From: a delta proteobacterium MLS_D
Lineage (GTDB): Bacteria; Desulfobacterota; Syntrophia; Syntrophales; UBA2210
Assembly (NCBI GenBank): GCA_002030015.1
Contig: LQBH01000024.1
Span: 77,501 to 128,162 of the forward strand
Direction of reading: 5' to 3'
DNA length: 50,662 bases
Shown here: in pieces, positions 9,148 through 17,727 of the stretch
How positions within the stretch are numbered: the stretch's first letter is position 1
Layout: the number at the start of each line of letters is the position of its first letter
Notes under the pieces: model-generated
The model's input: the letters and a program-made list of their open reading frames with translations, nothing else
Told to the model about the DNA's origin: nothing
Database searches by the model: none
Program-made: the position numbers and the translations under genes

Positions 9148-10539
9148 TCACGTGACGAAATTCGGCGGATACGGAGAAATACCGTCGAAACAGGTGAGGC
9201 AGAGATTGCCCCGCTCGGTCATAAGCGCGGCGACGAAATCTTCTATGGTATTGTACTTGACGGAATCGGCGCCTATCCGGCGGGCCATCCATTCCTCCAG
9301 GGCGCGGAGTTGTTCCATGGTGGTGATGTCGCCGGTTCTCATAAAGGACCGGGCGACCAACTCGTCGTAGGAACGTGTTGAAATACCGAATTCACAGGGA
9401 TACATGAGCGGCGGACAGGCGATTCGCACATGCACTTCCTTGGCGCCCGCCTCTTTCAGGTCCAGTACCTTGTAACGGATCTGCGTGCCCCGGACGATGG
9501 AATCGTCGCACAGCACGATGCGTTTCCCCTTCACGTAGGGAAGGATCGAAAGTTTCCGCTTGGCCATTTTGTCGCGGTCTCGCTGGGTCGCCTGGGTATA
9601 GCTCCGGTCGGCATAACGGTTGTAGAGAAAGACTTCCTGGTAGTTGATGCCTGAGCGCTTGTGATACCCGAGGGCGTGGCCGATTCCGGACATGGGAACA
9701 GGCGCCACGATATCCGCCCCGAGGTTCCCTTCGTCGATATCCCGCTGCGCGAGACTTTCGCCCAGGTTGTCACGGGCTTCCTGGACATACACGCCCTCGA
9801 TGATGGAATCCATGCTCGCCGTGTAGGCCCACTCGAACGCGCAGTGCGCCCGCCGGGGCGAATCTAATTGCGCCACGGTACGGAATCCCTCGTCGTTGAT
9901 GAGAACAATCTCGCCCGGCTCAACGTCGCGGTATACTTCCATGTCCAGGTTCTGAAGCGCCCTTGATTCCGAACTGACGGCATACCTGGTTCCTTCGGCA
10001 TCCTGGCCCATGATAAGCGGCCTGAAGCCGAACACGTCCCGGGCCGCGTAAATCCCTTCCTTCGACAAGACCAGGAGCGAATAAGCGCCCCGCACCTTCC
10101 GGGCGAGATCGGATATGCCGCTTACCAGATTGTTTCCCTCGATGATGATCTTGGATATAATTTCAACGTCCGTACCTTCCAGGAACGACTTGCCCCGACC
10201 CATCATTTCCCTCATCAGGTCACTTGCGTTAATGACGTTGCCGCTGAAACACACCGATATCTCGCCTATACCGGTGAGCCAGCGCAGAGGCTGCCTGTCC
10301 TGCAGACTTACGTGGCCGATTCCCCAACGTCCCGACAATTGTTTCAGTTCTTCTTCAGGAAAGGAATTTGCCGCCCTGCCCCGGTGCGTTTCGTGGTGAA
10401 TCGTTCCGTCGCAGGTCGAGATGCCGCAATATTGCTGCCCCCTGTGCTGAAGAAAATCGATACCCTGAAAGATTTCAGTCGAGCATGAATACTGCGAGAA
10501 CAAACCGAAAACTCCACAATTTTCCCGGATTGTTTCCAT
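9148..10539 (-). CDS. purF: PurF-like amidophosphoribosyltransferase, divergent glutaminase domain
   Basis: This is a 463-residue class II amidotransferase fused to a phosphoribosyltransferase. The ATG at 10539 is chosen over one at 10602 because it has a TGAGGA ribosome-binding site and places the nucleophile Cys8 ('CGVFGLF') after a short propeptide. The PRPP loop is intact ('LCDDSIVRGTQ'). Cysteines that bind a [4Fe-4S] cluster in the Bacillus-type enzyme appear present ('HCAFEW', 'YPCEFGI', 'LCLTCF'). However, the segment that reads GHVRYxT in E. coli PurF reads 'GHVSLQD' here, and AHNGN reads 'CFSGN', so the residues equivalent to Arg73 and Asn101 of the glutamine site are replaced. It follows carB by 63 bases. 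It may be a PurF with altered nitrogen supply or a specialised paralogue. Confidence 0.8.
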   Translation of the reverse strand: METIRENCGVFGLFSQYSCSTEIFQGIDFLQHRGQQYCGISTCDGTIHHETHRGRAANSFPEEELKQLSGRWGIGHVSLQDRQPLRWLTGIGEISVCFSGNVINASDLMREMMGRGKSFLEGTDVEIISKIIIEGNNLVSGISDLARKVRGAYSLLVLSKEGIYAARDVFGFRPLIMGQDAEGTRYAVSSESRALQNLDMEVYRDVEPGEIVLINDEGFRTVAQLDSPRRAHCAFEWAYTASMDSIIEGVYVQEARDNLGESLAQRDIDEGNLGADIVAPVPMSGIGHALGYHKRSGINYQEVFLYNRYADRSYTQATQRDRDKMAKRKLSILPYVKGKRIVLCDDSIVRGTQIRYKVLDLKEAGAKEVHVRIACPPLMYPCEFGISTRSYDELVARSFMRTGDITTMEQLRALEEWMARRIGADSVKYNTIEDFVAALMTERGNLCLTCFDGISPYPPNFVT

Positions 10540-10602
10540 GACGTCCTCAAAACAGTGGGCGACGGGAAGGCACGATCGTTCCCGCTGCTCCGCTGTTTTC
10601 AT

Positions 10603-13600
10603 TCACTTGATATCACCGTGATAGCTCTGCAGCGACCTGACGGTCCCGTGCCCTTTCCGTACCGCCGTGATTCCCTTGACCGTGGCAACCGCCGCCGCCA
10701 TGGTCGTTATATAGGGAACCTTGTACTTGATCGCCGCTTTTCTGATATAGGAATCATCGTACTGACTCATGCGACCGCTCGGTGTGTTGATAATCAGGTC
10801 TATTTCCTTGTTTTTTATGCCGTCCACGATGTTGGGCCGTCCCTCGTGCATCTTCAGGACCACCGCCGACGGAATGCCGTTCTGATCAAGAAAGGCGTGC
10901 GTCCCTTTCGTCGCCTTCAGTGCGAAGCCGAGACGATGAAACTCGCCCGCCACATCGAGCAGGTCGGGATTCGTCTTGTCGTAAACAGTGATCAGTACCA
11001 CGCCGCCCTGGTAAGGGAGTTGCTGCCCGGCCGCCTCTTCGGCCTTGAAAAAGGCGAGCCCGAAGGAATCGGCGAGCCCGAGCACCTCGCCGGTCGATCG
11101 CATCTCGGGACCCAGGAGGGGGTCTACTTCCGGAAACATGTTAAAGGGAAAGACAGACTCCTTGACGCCGAAGTGTGGAACGTTACTCCGTTTAAGACCG
11201 ATATCGGCGAGACGTTCGCCCAGCATTATTCTGGTGGCTATCGTCGCCATGGAAAGCCTGCAGACTTTTGACACCAGAGGCACCGTCCGCGATGCCCTGG
11301 GATTGGCTTCCAGTATGTACACTACACCGCCGGCGATCGCGTACTGGATATTCATCAAACCCTTCACCCCGAGGGCCTCGGCGATCCTCTGCGTGTATTC
11401 GTACATTGTTTCCACGTGCTGCGGTGGAATGCTGATCGCCGGAATCACGCAGGCCGAGTCGCCGGAATGAACACCCGCCAGTTCGATATGTTCCATGATG
11501 GCGGGAACAAAAGAGCTCTCGCCGTCGGCGATGGCATCAGCTTCCGCCTCGATGGCGTTTTCCAGGAACTTGTCGATCAGAATGGGCCGCTCCGGCGTCA
11601 CCTCTACGGCCGCGGCAAGGTAGCGACGGAGACTCTCCTCGTCGTAGACAACTTCCATCCCCCGTCCTCCGAGTACGTAGGAAGGTCGAACTATCAAAGG
11701 ATAGCCGATCCGTCCCGCCGCCGCGAGGGCCTCTTCAAAGGTGCTTGCCATGTCCGATGCCGGTTCCGGAATTCCAAGAGATTCCATCATTCGTCTGAAC
11801 CGGTCCCGGTCCTCAGCCAGGTCAATCATCTCCGGCGCCGTCCCTATGATGGGCACGCCCTGTTCGGCGAGTTCGTTGGCAATGTTCAGCGGCGTCTGGC
11901 CTCCGAACTGGACGATGACGCCGTCGGGCCGCTCCCGGTCGTAAATGGCCAGGACATCCTCCACGGTGAGCGGTTCAAAGTAGAGGCGGTCCGACGTATC
12001 GTAGTCGGTAGACACCGTTTCCGGGTTGCAATTGATCATGACAGATTCGATGCCGGCGTCTCTCAGGGCGAACGCCGTGTGCACGCAGCAATAATCGAAT
12101 TCGATACCCTGCCCGATACGATTCGGCCCGCCGCCGAGAACGATGATCCGCCGCCGGTTCTTCTCGGGCACCGGCGCCGCGTCGGGCGCGTTGTAGGTGG
12201 AATAATAATAGGACACGTCGCGGACACCGCTCACGGGAACCGGTTGCCATCCATGCCTGATGCCGAGCGACGTGCGGCGCTCGCGAATGTCCCTCTCGGG
12301 AACTCCCAGCAACATTGCCAGGTAACGATCGGCAAAGCCGTCTTTTTTCGCCCGTTCCAGCAGCTCGTCGGGGAGTGTTTTCCCCCGGCAGGCGATAATC
12401 TCTTCCTCGAGCCGCACCAGTTCCGCCATCTGTTCGATGAACCAGGACTTGATCCGCGTCTTCTGCCGAAGGTCCTCGACGGAAGCTCCCTTGCGCAGCG
12501 CTTCGTACATGACGAACTGCCGCTCGCTGGTTGGCCTGGTGAGAAACCCCATCAATTCCTCAAGCGACCGCTTGTTATAATCACGGGCGAACCCCAGGCC
12601 GTACCGGTTAATTTCCAGGGACCTGATCGCTTTCTGAAGGGCCTCCTTGTATGTCCGGCCGATGCTCATCACCTCGCCCACGGCGCGCATCTGCGTTCCC
12701 AGCGCGTCTTCGGCGCCGGGAAATTTTTCAAAGGCCCAGCGGGCGAATTTCACCACCACGTAATCACCGGAAGGTACATAGCGATTAAGTGTGCCTTCCT
12801 TCCACCAGTAAATCTCGTCCAGTGTCACGCCTGTTGCGAGCATGGCCGAAATAAAAGCGATGGGAAATCCCGTCGCTTTCGAGGCCAGCGCCGATGACCG
12901 GGAGGTGCGGGGATTGATCTCGATGACCACGATCCTTCCCGTTTCGGGATCATGGGCGAACTGCACATTGGTGCCGCCAATCACCTTGATCGATTCGACG
13001 ATGGCGTAAGCGAAACGCTGCAACCGTTGCTGCACCTCCGTGGAAATTGTCAACATCGGCGCTGTGCAGAATGAATCCCCCGTGTGAATCCCCATGGAAT
13101 CGACATTTTCGATAAAACAGACGGTAATAATATTATTGTTGCTGTCCCGAACAACCTCGAGTTCCAGCTCTTCCCATCCCAGGACGGATTCTTCCACCAG
13201 TATCTGGCCGATCAGGCTCGCCGCGATGCCGCGGCCGGCAACGGTCTGCAGTTCTTCCGTGTTATATACGAGGCCGCCCCCGGTTCCTCCCATGGTGTAG
13301 GCTGGTCGAATAACAACGGGATATCCCAGTTCATCGGCGATCTGCTCGGCCTCTTCCACGGAATAGGCAGGCTTGCTGCGGGGGATATCGATTCCCAGCC
13401 TGCCCATGGTTTCCTTAAAGGCGATCCGGTCCTCGCCCTGCTCGATGGCGTCGATATTGACGCCGATGATTTCGACGCCGTATTCCTGAAGAACACCCTT
13501 CCGGGAAAGTTCCGCCGTCAGGTTCAGGCCGGTCTGCCCGCCCAGGTTCGGCAATATGGCGTCCGGATGTTCCTTTGCGATTATTTCCCGAAGGGATTGG

Positions 13601-13812
13601 AAGTTGAGCGGTTCGATGTACGTGAAATCGGCCATTCCCGGATCGGTCATGATCGTGGCGGGATTGGAGTTTACAAGAACGATCTCGTATCCGAGCGCCC
13701 GCAGGGCCTTGCAGGCCTGGGTTCCCGAATAGTCGAATTCACAGGCCTGGCCGATGATGATGGGCCCGGACCCGACAATCATTATTTTTTTGATGTCTTT
13801 TCGAGCGGGCAT
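10603..13812 (-). CDS. carB: Carbamoyl-phosphate synthase large subunit
   Basis: CarB makes carbamoyl phosphate from bicarbonate, ammonia and two ATP, feeding pyrimidine and arginine synthesis. At 1069 residues it has full length with two homologous ATP-grasp halves. The N-terminal half contains 'IGQACEFDYSGTQACKAL' and 'EINPRTSRSSALASKATG'; the second half repeats this as 'IGQGIEFDYCCVHTAFAL' and 'EANPRASRTVPLVSKV'. The C-terminal allosteric domain includes 'NTPSGRMSQYDDSYIRKAAI'. No carA is in the window, so the glutaminase subunit must be encoded elsewhere. A strong promoter lies at 13873-13901, and the purF-like gene is immediately downstream on the same strand. Confidence 0.97.
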   Translation of the reverse strand: MPARKDIKKIMIVGSGPIIIGQACEFDYSGTQACKALRALGYEIVLVNSNPATIMTDPGMADFTYIEPLNFQSLREIIAKEHPDAILPNLGGQTGLNLTAELSRKGVLQEYGVEIIGVNIDAIEQGEDRIAFKETMGRLGIDIPRSKPAYSVEEAEQIADELGYPVVIRPAYTMGGTGGGLVYNTEELQTVAGRGIAASLIGQILVEESVLGWEELELEVVRDSNNNIITVCFIENVDSMGIHTGDSFCTAPMLTISTEVQQRLQRFAYAIVESIKVIGGTNVQFAHDPETGRIVVIEINPRTSRSSALASKATGFPIAFISAMLATGVTLDEIYWWKEGTLNRYVPSGDYVVVKFARWAFEKFPGAEDALGTQMRAVGEVMSIGRTYKEALQKAIRSLEINRYGLGFARDYNKRSLEELMGFLTRPTSERQFVMYEALRKGASVEDLRQKTRIKSWFIEQMAELVRLEEEIIACRGKTLPDELLERAKKDGFADRYLAMLLGVPERDIRERRTSLGIRHGWQPVPVSGVRDVSYYYSTYNAPDAAPVPEKNRRRIIVLGGGPNRIGQGIEFDYCCVHTAFALRDAGIESVMINCNPETVSTDYDTSDRLYFEPLTVEDVLAIYDRERPDGVIVQFGGQTPLNIANELAEQGVPIIGTAPEMIDLAEDRDRFRRMMESLGIPEPASDMASTFEEALAAAGRIGYPLIVRPSYVLGGRGMEVVYDEESLRRYLAAAVEVTPERPILIDKFLENAIEAEADAIADGESSFVPAIMEHIELAGVHSGDSACVIPAISIPPQHVETMYEYTQRIAEALGVKGLMNIQYAIAGGVVYILEANPRASRTVPLVSKVCRLSMATIATRIMLGERLADIGLKRSNVPHFGVKESVFPFNMFPEVDPLLGPEMRSTGEVLGLADSFGLAFFKAEEAAGQQLPYQGGVVLITVYDKTNPDLLDVAGEFHRLGFALKATKGTHAFLDQNGIPSAVVLKMHEGRPNIVDGIKNKEIDLIINTPSGRMSQYDDSYIRKAAIKYKVPYITTMAAAVATVKGITAVRKGHGTVRSLQSYHGDIK

Positions 13813-13872
13813 GGAGGGTTGTCCCTTCTGTTGTGCCCGCCGTGTTCTTCGCGGGCGATGGAAGCTGCGGGA

Positions 13873-13901
13873 TATATAGAAAAGTCACCCGGCTCTGTCA
13901 A
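13873..13901 (-). promoter_or_regulatory. Sigma70-type promoter for carB and the purF-like gene
   Basis: On the minus strand TTGACA (13901-13896) and TATATA (13878-13873) are separated by exactly 17 bases, a near-consensus arrangement. It lies about 60 bases before the carB start codon, leaving a short leader with an AAGGGA ribosome-binding site. Confidence 0.8.
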
Positions 13902-13961
13902 GTAACAAAAACCTGACCCGGGGGAAACCACAGTCTGAGATGAACGAGGCCCCTGTCACCG

Positions 13962-15020
13962 TTACCGTTCGTACCTCAGTTTCGCGAACTCTTTCAGCAA
14001 TTTCTCTTCTTTTCTGGTAAGATCGGTCGGAATTTCAACGGCGATCTGCAGTACCTGGTCACCCCGCCCGGAACCACGAAGACGGGGAACGCCTTTGCCT
14101 TTCAACCTGATCAGGTTGCCGTGCTGTGTCCCCCTGGGAATTTTGACCTCTTCCACTCCCTCCAGGGTCGGCACCTCCATTTCCCCGCCAAGAACAGCCG
14201 TGATCATGGGCACGGGAACATGGCAGACCACGTCGTTGCCCTTCCGGTGAAAAAATTCATGCGGCTCGACGTGAATGAAGACATACAGATCGCCCCGCGG
14301 ACCTCCGTTGCGCCCGTCCTCACCCTCGCCCCGCAGCCGGAGGCGAACTCCCGTTTCCACACCCGGAGGAATTTTCAGCTGGACGTTTTTCGTGACCTCT
14401 TTCATGCCCATTCCGCGGCACGAACGGCAGGGATGCTCGACAATCCGGCCGGCGCCGCCGCAATGAGGACAGGTCGAGCTCACGGTGAAAAAGCCGCTCG
14501 CTCTGGTAACCTGACCCGACCCGTGGCAGGTGGGACACATGACCGGCGTTGTTCCCGGCGTTGCTCCGGTACCGCCGCATTCATCACAGGTCTCGAGCCG
14601 CTGAATGTCGACGTCCGCGACTTTGCCGAACACGGCGTCCATGAACGAAATGGAAAGATCATAGCGAAGATCGGCGCCGGGGCGCGCGGCCGTCCGGGAA
14701 CGGGACCGCCGTCCCGAAAAACCGAAAACATCCTCGAAAATATCGCCGAAACTTGAGAAGATGTCGTCGAAACCGGAAAAACCGCTGAACCCGGCGCCGT
14801 TCAAACCCTCGTGGCCGTAGCGATCATAGAGGGCCCTTTTTTCCGGGTCCCGCAACACCTCGTAAGCTTCGGCGGCTTCCTTGAAACGCTCTTCCGCCTG
14901 CCGGTCCCCCGGGTTACGGTCGGGATGAAATTTCAAGGCAAGCTTTCGATAATTCTTTTTTATTTGTTCATCGGAGGCATTCCGGTCGATGCCCAGTATC
15001 TCGTAATAATCCTGTTTCAT
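13962..15020 (-). CDS. dnaJ: Chaperone protein DnaJ
   Basis: This is a type I J-domain co-chaperone that stimulates DnaK ATPase and delivers substrates. The J domain starts '[20 protein letters not shown]' and carries the HPD motif ('KFHPDRNPG'). A Gly/Phe-rich linker ('[19 protein letters not shown]') is followed by four zinc-binding CxxCxGxG repeats: 'CDECGGTG', 'CPTCHGSG', 'CPHCGGAG', 'CRSCRGMG'. The substrate-binding beta domains contain '[13 protein letters not shown]'. At 352 residues it is somewhat shorter than the usual 370-380. It lies 87 bases downstream of purC on the same strand and could be read from the same transcript; dnaK and grpE are not in the window. Confidence 0.95.
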   Translation of the reverse strand: MKQDYYEILGIDRNASDEQIKKNYRKLALKFHPDRNPGDRQAEERFKEAAEAYEVLRDPEKRALYDRYGHEGLNGAGFSGFSGFDDIFSSFGDIFEDVFGFSGRRSRSRTAARPGADLRYDLSISFMDAVFGKVADVDIQRLETCDECGGTGATPGTTPVMCPTCHGSGQVTRASGFFTVSSTCPHCGGAGRIVEHPCRSCRGMGMKEVTKNVQLKIPPGVETGVRLRLRGEGEDGRNGGPRGDLYVFIHVEPHEFFHRKGNDVVCHVPVPMITAVLGGEMEVPTLEGVEEVKIPRGTQHGNLIRLKGKGVPRLRGSGRGDQVLQIAVEIPTDLTRKEEKLLKEFAKLRYER

Positions 15021-15107
15021 GGTTGACCGTTTATATCCGTCGGCCGCATTTGAGCGGCAATGATTTGTTTGATTTGTTCCTGTATGAAAAACACGAACCG
15101 GATCGGA

Positions 15108-16004
15108 TCATTCCTCGGGACGACCCGTGATGCGTTCCAGCACCTCCTCATAGCGCTCTTTCGTGCGCGCGATGATGTCCTCCGGAAGAACCGGAGCGGG
15201 AGGTTCCCTGTTCCACTTCAGTGAAATAAGATAGTCACGAAGAAACTGTTTGTCAAAACTCGTCGGCGGCCGCCCCGCCTCGAGATCGGCACGTGGCCAG
15301 AACCGTGACGAGTCCGGCGTCAGCAACTCGTCGATCAAAATGATCCGCCCGTCCAGAATGCCGAATTCCATCTTGGTATCGGCAATAACGATGCCCGACT
15401 TTTCGGCGATTTCCGAGGCGTGTCGGTAAAGCCGCAGGCTGATGTCGATCACCTCGGCCGTCGTTTCTTCTCCCACGAGATCGACCATCTGTTTCCGGGT
15501 GATGGGTTCGTCGTGAAGGCCGCGCTCGGCCTTCGTGGACGGTGTGAAAATCGGTTCCTCCAGCCGGCTGAACTCCTGCAGACCCGCGGGCAGGGAAATG
15601 CCCGATACGGGCCGCCCTGCAATGTAGTCTTTCCAGCCCGATCCCGCCAGGTATCCCCGGACGATGCATTCCACGGGGAGCGGTTCCGCCCGCCGCACCA
15701 GCATGCTTCGCCCCCGCAGTACATCGCGGTAAGGACGGCACGTCTCGGGAAATTCATCCACATCTGTCGAGATGAGATGGTTATTCACGATTTCTTCCAT
15801 CATGCCGAACCAGAAAGCAGACATGCGGGTCAGGATCTTTCCCTTGCCCGGAATGGGATTCGGCATCACCACGTCAAACGCCGAGATGCGGTCCGTGGCG
15901 ACGATAAGCAGCGTTTCGCCCACTTCGTACAGGTCGCGGACTTTGCCCCGGTTTACCAGGCGCATCCCCTCAAAATCAGTTTCCAGCAAACCACCGTTAT
16001 TCAC
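15108..16004 (-). CDS. purC: Phosphoribosylaminoimidazole-succinocarboxamide synthase
   Basis: PurC joins aspartate to CAIR to form SAICAR in purine synthesis. The sequence has the family N terminus 'RGKVRDLYEVGETLLIVATDRISAFD', the 'VECIVRGYLAGSGWKDY' block and 'DTKMEFGILDGRIILIDE'. The product resembles the longer, yeast-like branch (about 300 residues). I chose GTG at 16004 because GGGGGAG lies about 8 bases upstream; an in-frame ATG at 16040 overlaps the upstream gene by 4 bases but its AGGAAGG lies almost against the codon. The gene directly follows the metallo-hydrolase and precedes dnaJ. Confidence 0.94.
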   Translation of the reverse strand: MNNGGLLETDFEGMRLVNRGKVRDLYEVGETLLIVATDRISAFDVVMPNPIPGKGKILTRMSAFWFGMMEEIVNNHLISTDVDEFPETCRPYRDVLRGRSMLVRRAEPLPVECIVRGYLAGSGWKDYIAGRPVSGISLPAGLQEFSRLEEPIFTPSTKAERGLHDEPITRKQMVDLVGEETTAEVIDISLRLYRHASEIAEKSGIVIADTKMEFGILDGRIILIDELLTPDSSRFWPRADLEAGRPPTSFDKQFLRDYLISLKWNREPPAPVLPEDIIARTKERYEEVLERITGRPEE

Positions 16005-16036
16005 AGCTTCTTCTCCCCCCGGTATCACTCCGGCCG

Positions 16037-16672
16037 TCATCCTTCCTGCAGAAAGGGGTTGTTACGTTTCTCATGCCCGATTGTGGAAGTCGGCGTCCTG
16101 CCGTAGTTGTGGCCTGGAAGCACCACTGTGTCGTCGGGAAGCGTCAGAAGACGAGTTCGTATGGAACGAAGCATCACCGGCCAGGAACCGCCAGGAAGAT
16201 CAGACCGTCCGACGGCCTCGACAAAGAGCGTGTCTCCCGTGAAGACATAGCCGGGGGTGTACAGTGCAATTCCTCCCGGAGAGTGGCCGGGAACATGGAT
16301 AACCTCCAGGCTCACGGAGCCCGCCGAAACAATGTCGCCGTCCTGGACGGTCCGGTCAGGCGGAGGCGACGGCTTGCCTCCGAACATCCGCAGCATCATG
16401 GACGGCGTATTCGTCAGCATCTCCACGTCGTCTCCGTGAATGATGATGTCCGCGCCCGTCCGCGCCTTCATATCCGCGTTGCCCGAAATATGATCGACGT
16501 GACCGTGGGTATTAACGATAGAACGTATCACCAGGTTTTTCCGGGAGGCCGCGTCGAGAATGGACTGAACATCACCGGCGGGATCGATCACCATGGCGTC
16601 GCCGGTTTCCGAGTCCCCCACCAGGTAGGCGAATACCGCCATGGATCCGACTTCCATCTGTTGCAAGATCAT
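16037..16672 (-). CDS. MBL-fold metallo-hydrolase (glyoxalase II-like)
   Basis: This 211-residue protein belongs to the metallo-beta-lactamase superfamily. The ATG at 16672 has GAGGAG 7 bases upstream and starts at the conserved 'MEVGSMAVFAYLV' strand, so an in-frame codon 45 bases further upstream is unlikely. The binuclear metal site is visible: 'NTHGHVDHISG' (HxHxDH), 'HVPGHSPGGIAL', 'VFTGDTLF' and 'VLPGHNYG'. This pattern is that of glyoxalase II-like thioester hydrolases, but the natural substrate cannot be read from sequence. It is the first gene of an apparent group with purC and dnaJ, behind its own promoter at 16726-16754. Confidence 0.88.
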   Translation of the reverse strand: MILQQMEVGSMAVFAYLVGDSETGDAMVIDPAGDVQSILDAASRKNLVIRSIVNTHGHVDHISGNADMKARTGADIIIHGDDVEMLTNTPSMMLRMFGGKPSPPPDRTVQDGDIVSAGSVSLEVIHVPGHSPGGIALYTPGYVFTGDTLFVEAVGRSDLPGGSWPVMLRSIRTRLLTLPDDTVVLPGHNYGRTPTSTIGHEKRNNPFLQEG

Positions 16673-16725
16673 ATAGTGCTCCTCTGTTTCTGAACCGTCA
16701 CCCCGACGCCGAACCAAGAGGGGTT

Positions 16726-16754
16726 CAAATACCTTTTTTACCTTTCAAAGTCAA
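16726..16754 (-). promoter_or_regulatory. Sigma70-type promoter upstream of the metallo-hydrolase and purC
   Basis: On the minus strand TTGACT (16754-16749) and TATTTG (16731-16726) are separated by 17 bases. The predicted transcript would start about 45 bases before the metallo-hydrolase ATG at 16672. Confidence 0.55.
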
Positions 16755-16897
16755 TCGTTTTACCCCGCTGCCAAATCCGTAACTGGTTTAGCCTGTTCAT
16801 GGCAGAGACAGGTCAACATCCCGGTAATTCGGCAAGATGTGTGCTGTCCCAGGCACATCCAGACCGAACCATCAGGGTTGCTGTAATGACAGAACAA

Positions 16898-17135
16898 GCT
16901 GAACTCCACCCTTCCCCTTGAAGGGTGGAGTTCAGCACTATTTATTCCTTTTCTCCTTTGAAGGGAGAGGTCAGCACTGTTCATTCCCCTCCCCCTTGAA
17001 GGGAGAGGTCAGCACTGTTCATTCCCCTCCCCTTTGAAGGTGGAGGTCAGCACTGTTCATTCCCCTACTCCTTCAAGGGGTGGAGGTCAGCACTATTTAT
17101 TCCCCTCCCCCTTGCAGGGGGAGGGTCAGGATGGG
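16898..17135. repeat. Tandem array of about 40-base units with internal palindrome
   Basis: About six imperfect units follow one another. Each has a pyrimidine-rich half and its complement around 'cttgaaggg', followed by 'aggtcagcactgttcattc'. Each unit can form a small hairpin. The array fills part of a 1055-base stretch without a gene (16673-17727). Two further units of the same kind occur at about 17427-17500. I see no coding potential in the array. Confidence 0.85.
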
Positions 17136-17243
17136 GGTGAACGAGCAGGGCGTGCATGGTGGCGCGAAAACCGCAGAAAAATATTATACCTGGTGTAGCC
17201 GCCCCCTCCCCTTCATCCCCTCCCTCCCGGGGAGGGGACAAAA
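17088..17243. repeat. Long direct repeat, copy 1
   Basis: About 155 bases here recur almost unchanged at 17484-17638. The unit starts with the last tandem repeat ('cagcactatttattcccctc'), continues through 'gcatggtggcgcgaaaaccg' and 'attatacctggtgtagccgc', and ends in a 'ccctccctcc...ggggagggg' palindrome. The copies differ by few bases, among them one extra G here. Confidence 0.9.
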
Positions 17244-17483
17244 TAAGATATGAGCTGCTCCGACAGGGTGAAGGGTAAAGATAAGATATGAACTGCCCCG
17301 CCGGGAGAGGGTGAGGAAAGATATTGTGTGGCTCCTTCTTGCCCGTTCTATCCTTCGACGGGCTCAGGATGACCGGTTATTGGCCATCCCTTCCTCTCGG
17401 ATGGGTTTTAATGCCTCCTTCCTTTCCCCTTTGAAGGTGGAGGTCAGCACTGTTCATTCCTTTCCCCTTGAAGGGAGGAAGTT

Positions 17484-17638
17484 CAGCACTATTTATTCCC
17501 CTCCCCCTTGAAGGGGGAGGGTCAGGGTGGGGGTGAACGAGCAGGCGTGCATGGTGGCGCGAAAACCGCAGAAAAATATTATACCTGGTGTAGCCGCCCC
17601 CTCCCCTTCATCCCCTCCCTCCAGGGGAGGGGACAAAA
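17484..17638. repeat. Long direct repeat, copy 2
   Basis: This is the second copy of the repeat at 17088-17243, offset by about 396 bases. Between the copies lie 'ttcgacgggctcaggatgac' (17346-17375), a member of the other palindrome family in this window, and additional degenerate tandem units. Near-identity of non-coding sequence suggests recent duplication or ongoing gene conversion. Confidence 0.9.
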
Positions 17639-17727
17639 AAATGTGGCCCATCACCCATCGCTTCCAGCCTCTCTGTTATACCCTTTTACTTTGCATCCTG
17701 ATGAGTCCTGACTTGCATTACAGAAAA

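Noticed and set aside
11416-12897. Plus-strand frame of 493 codons opposite carB
   Set aside because: It is a shadow of carB; composition (His, Arg, Val rich) and lack of motifs argue against a gene.
16760-16984. Cysteine-rich 74-residue frame on the minus strand upstream of the metallo-hydrolase
   Set aside because: The first third is translated repeat sequence, and the remaining 45 residues ('CHYSNPDGSVWMCLGQHTSC' and so on) match no family I recognise. It might be a remnant of a gene, but I cannot support it.
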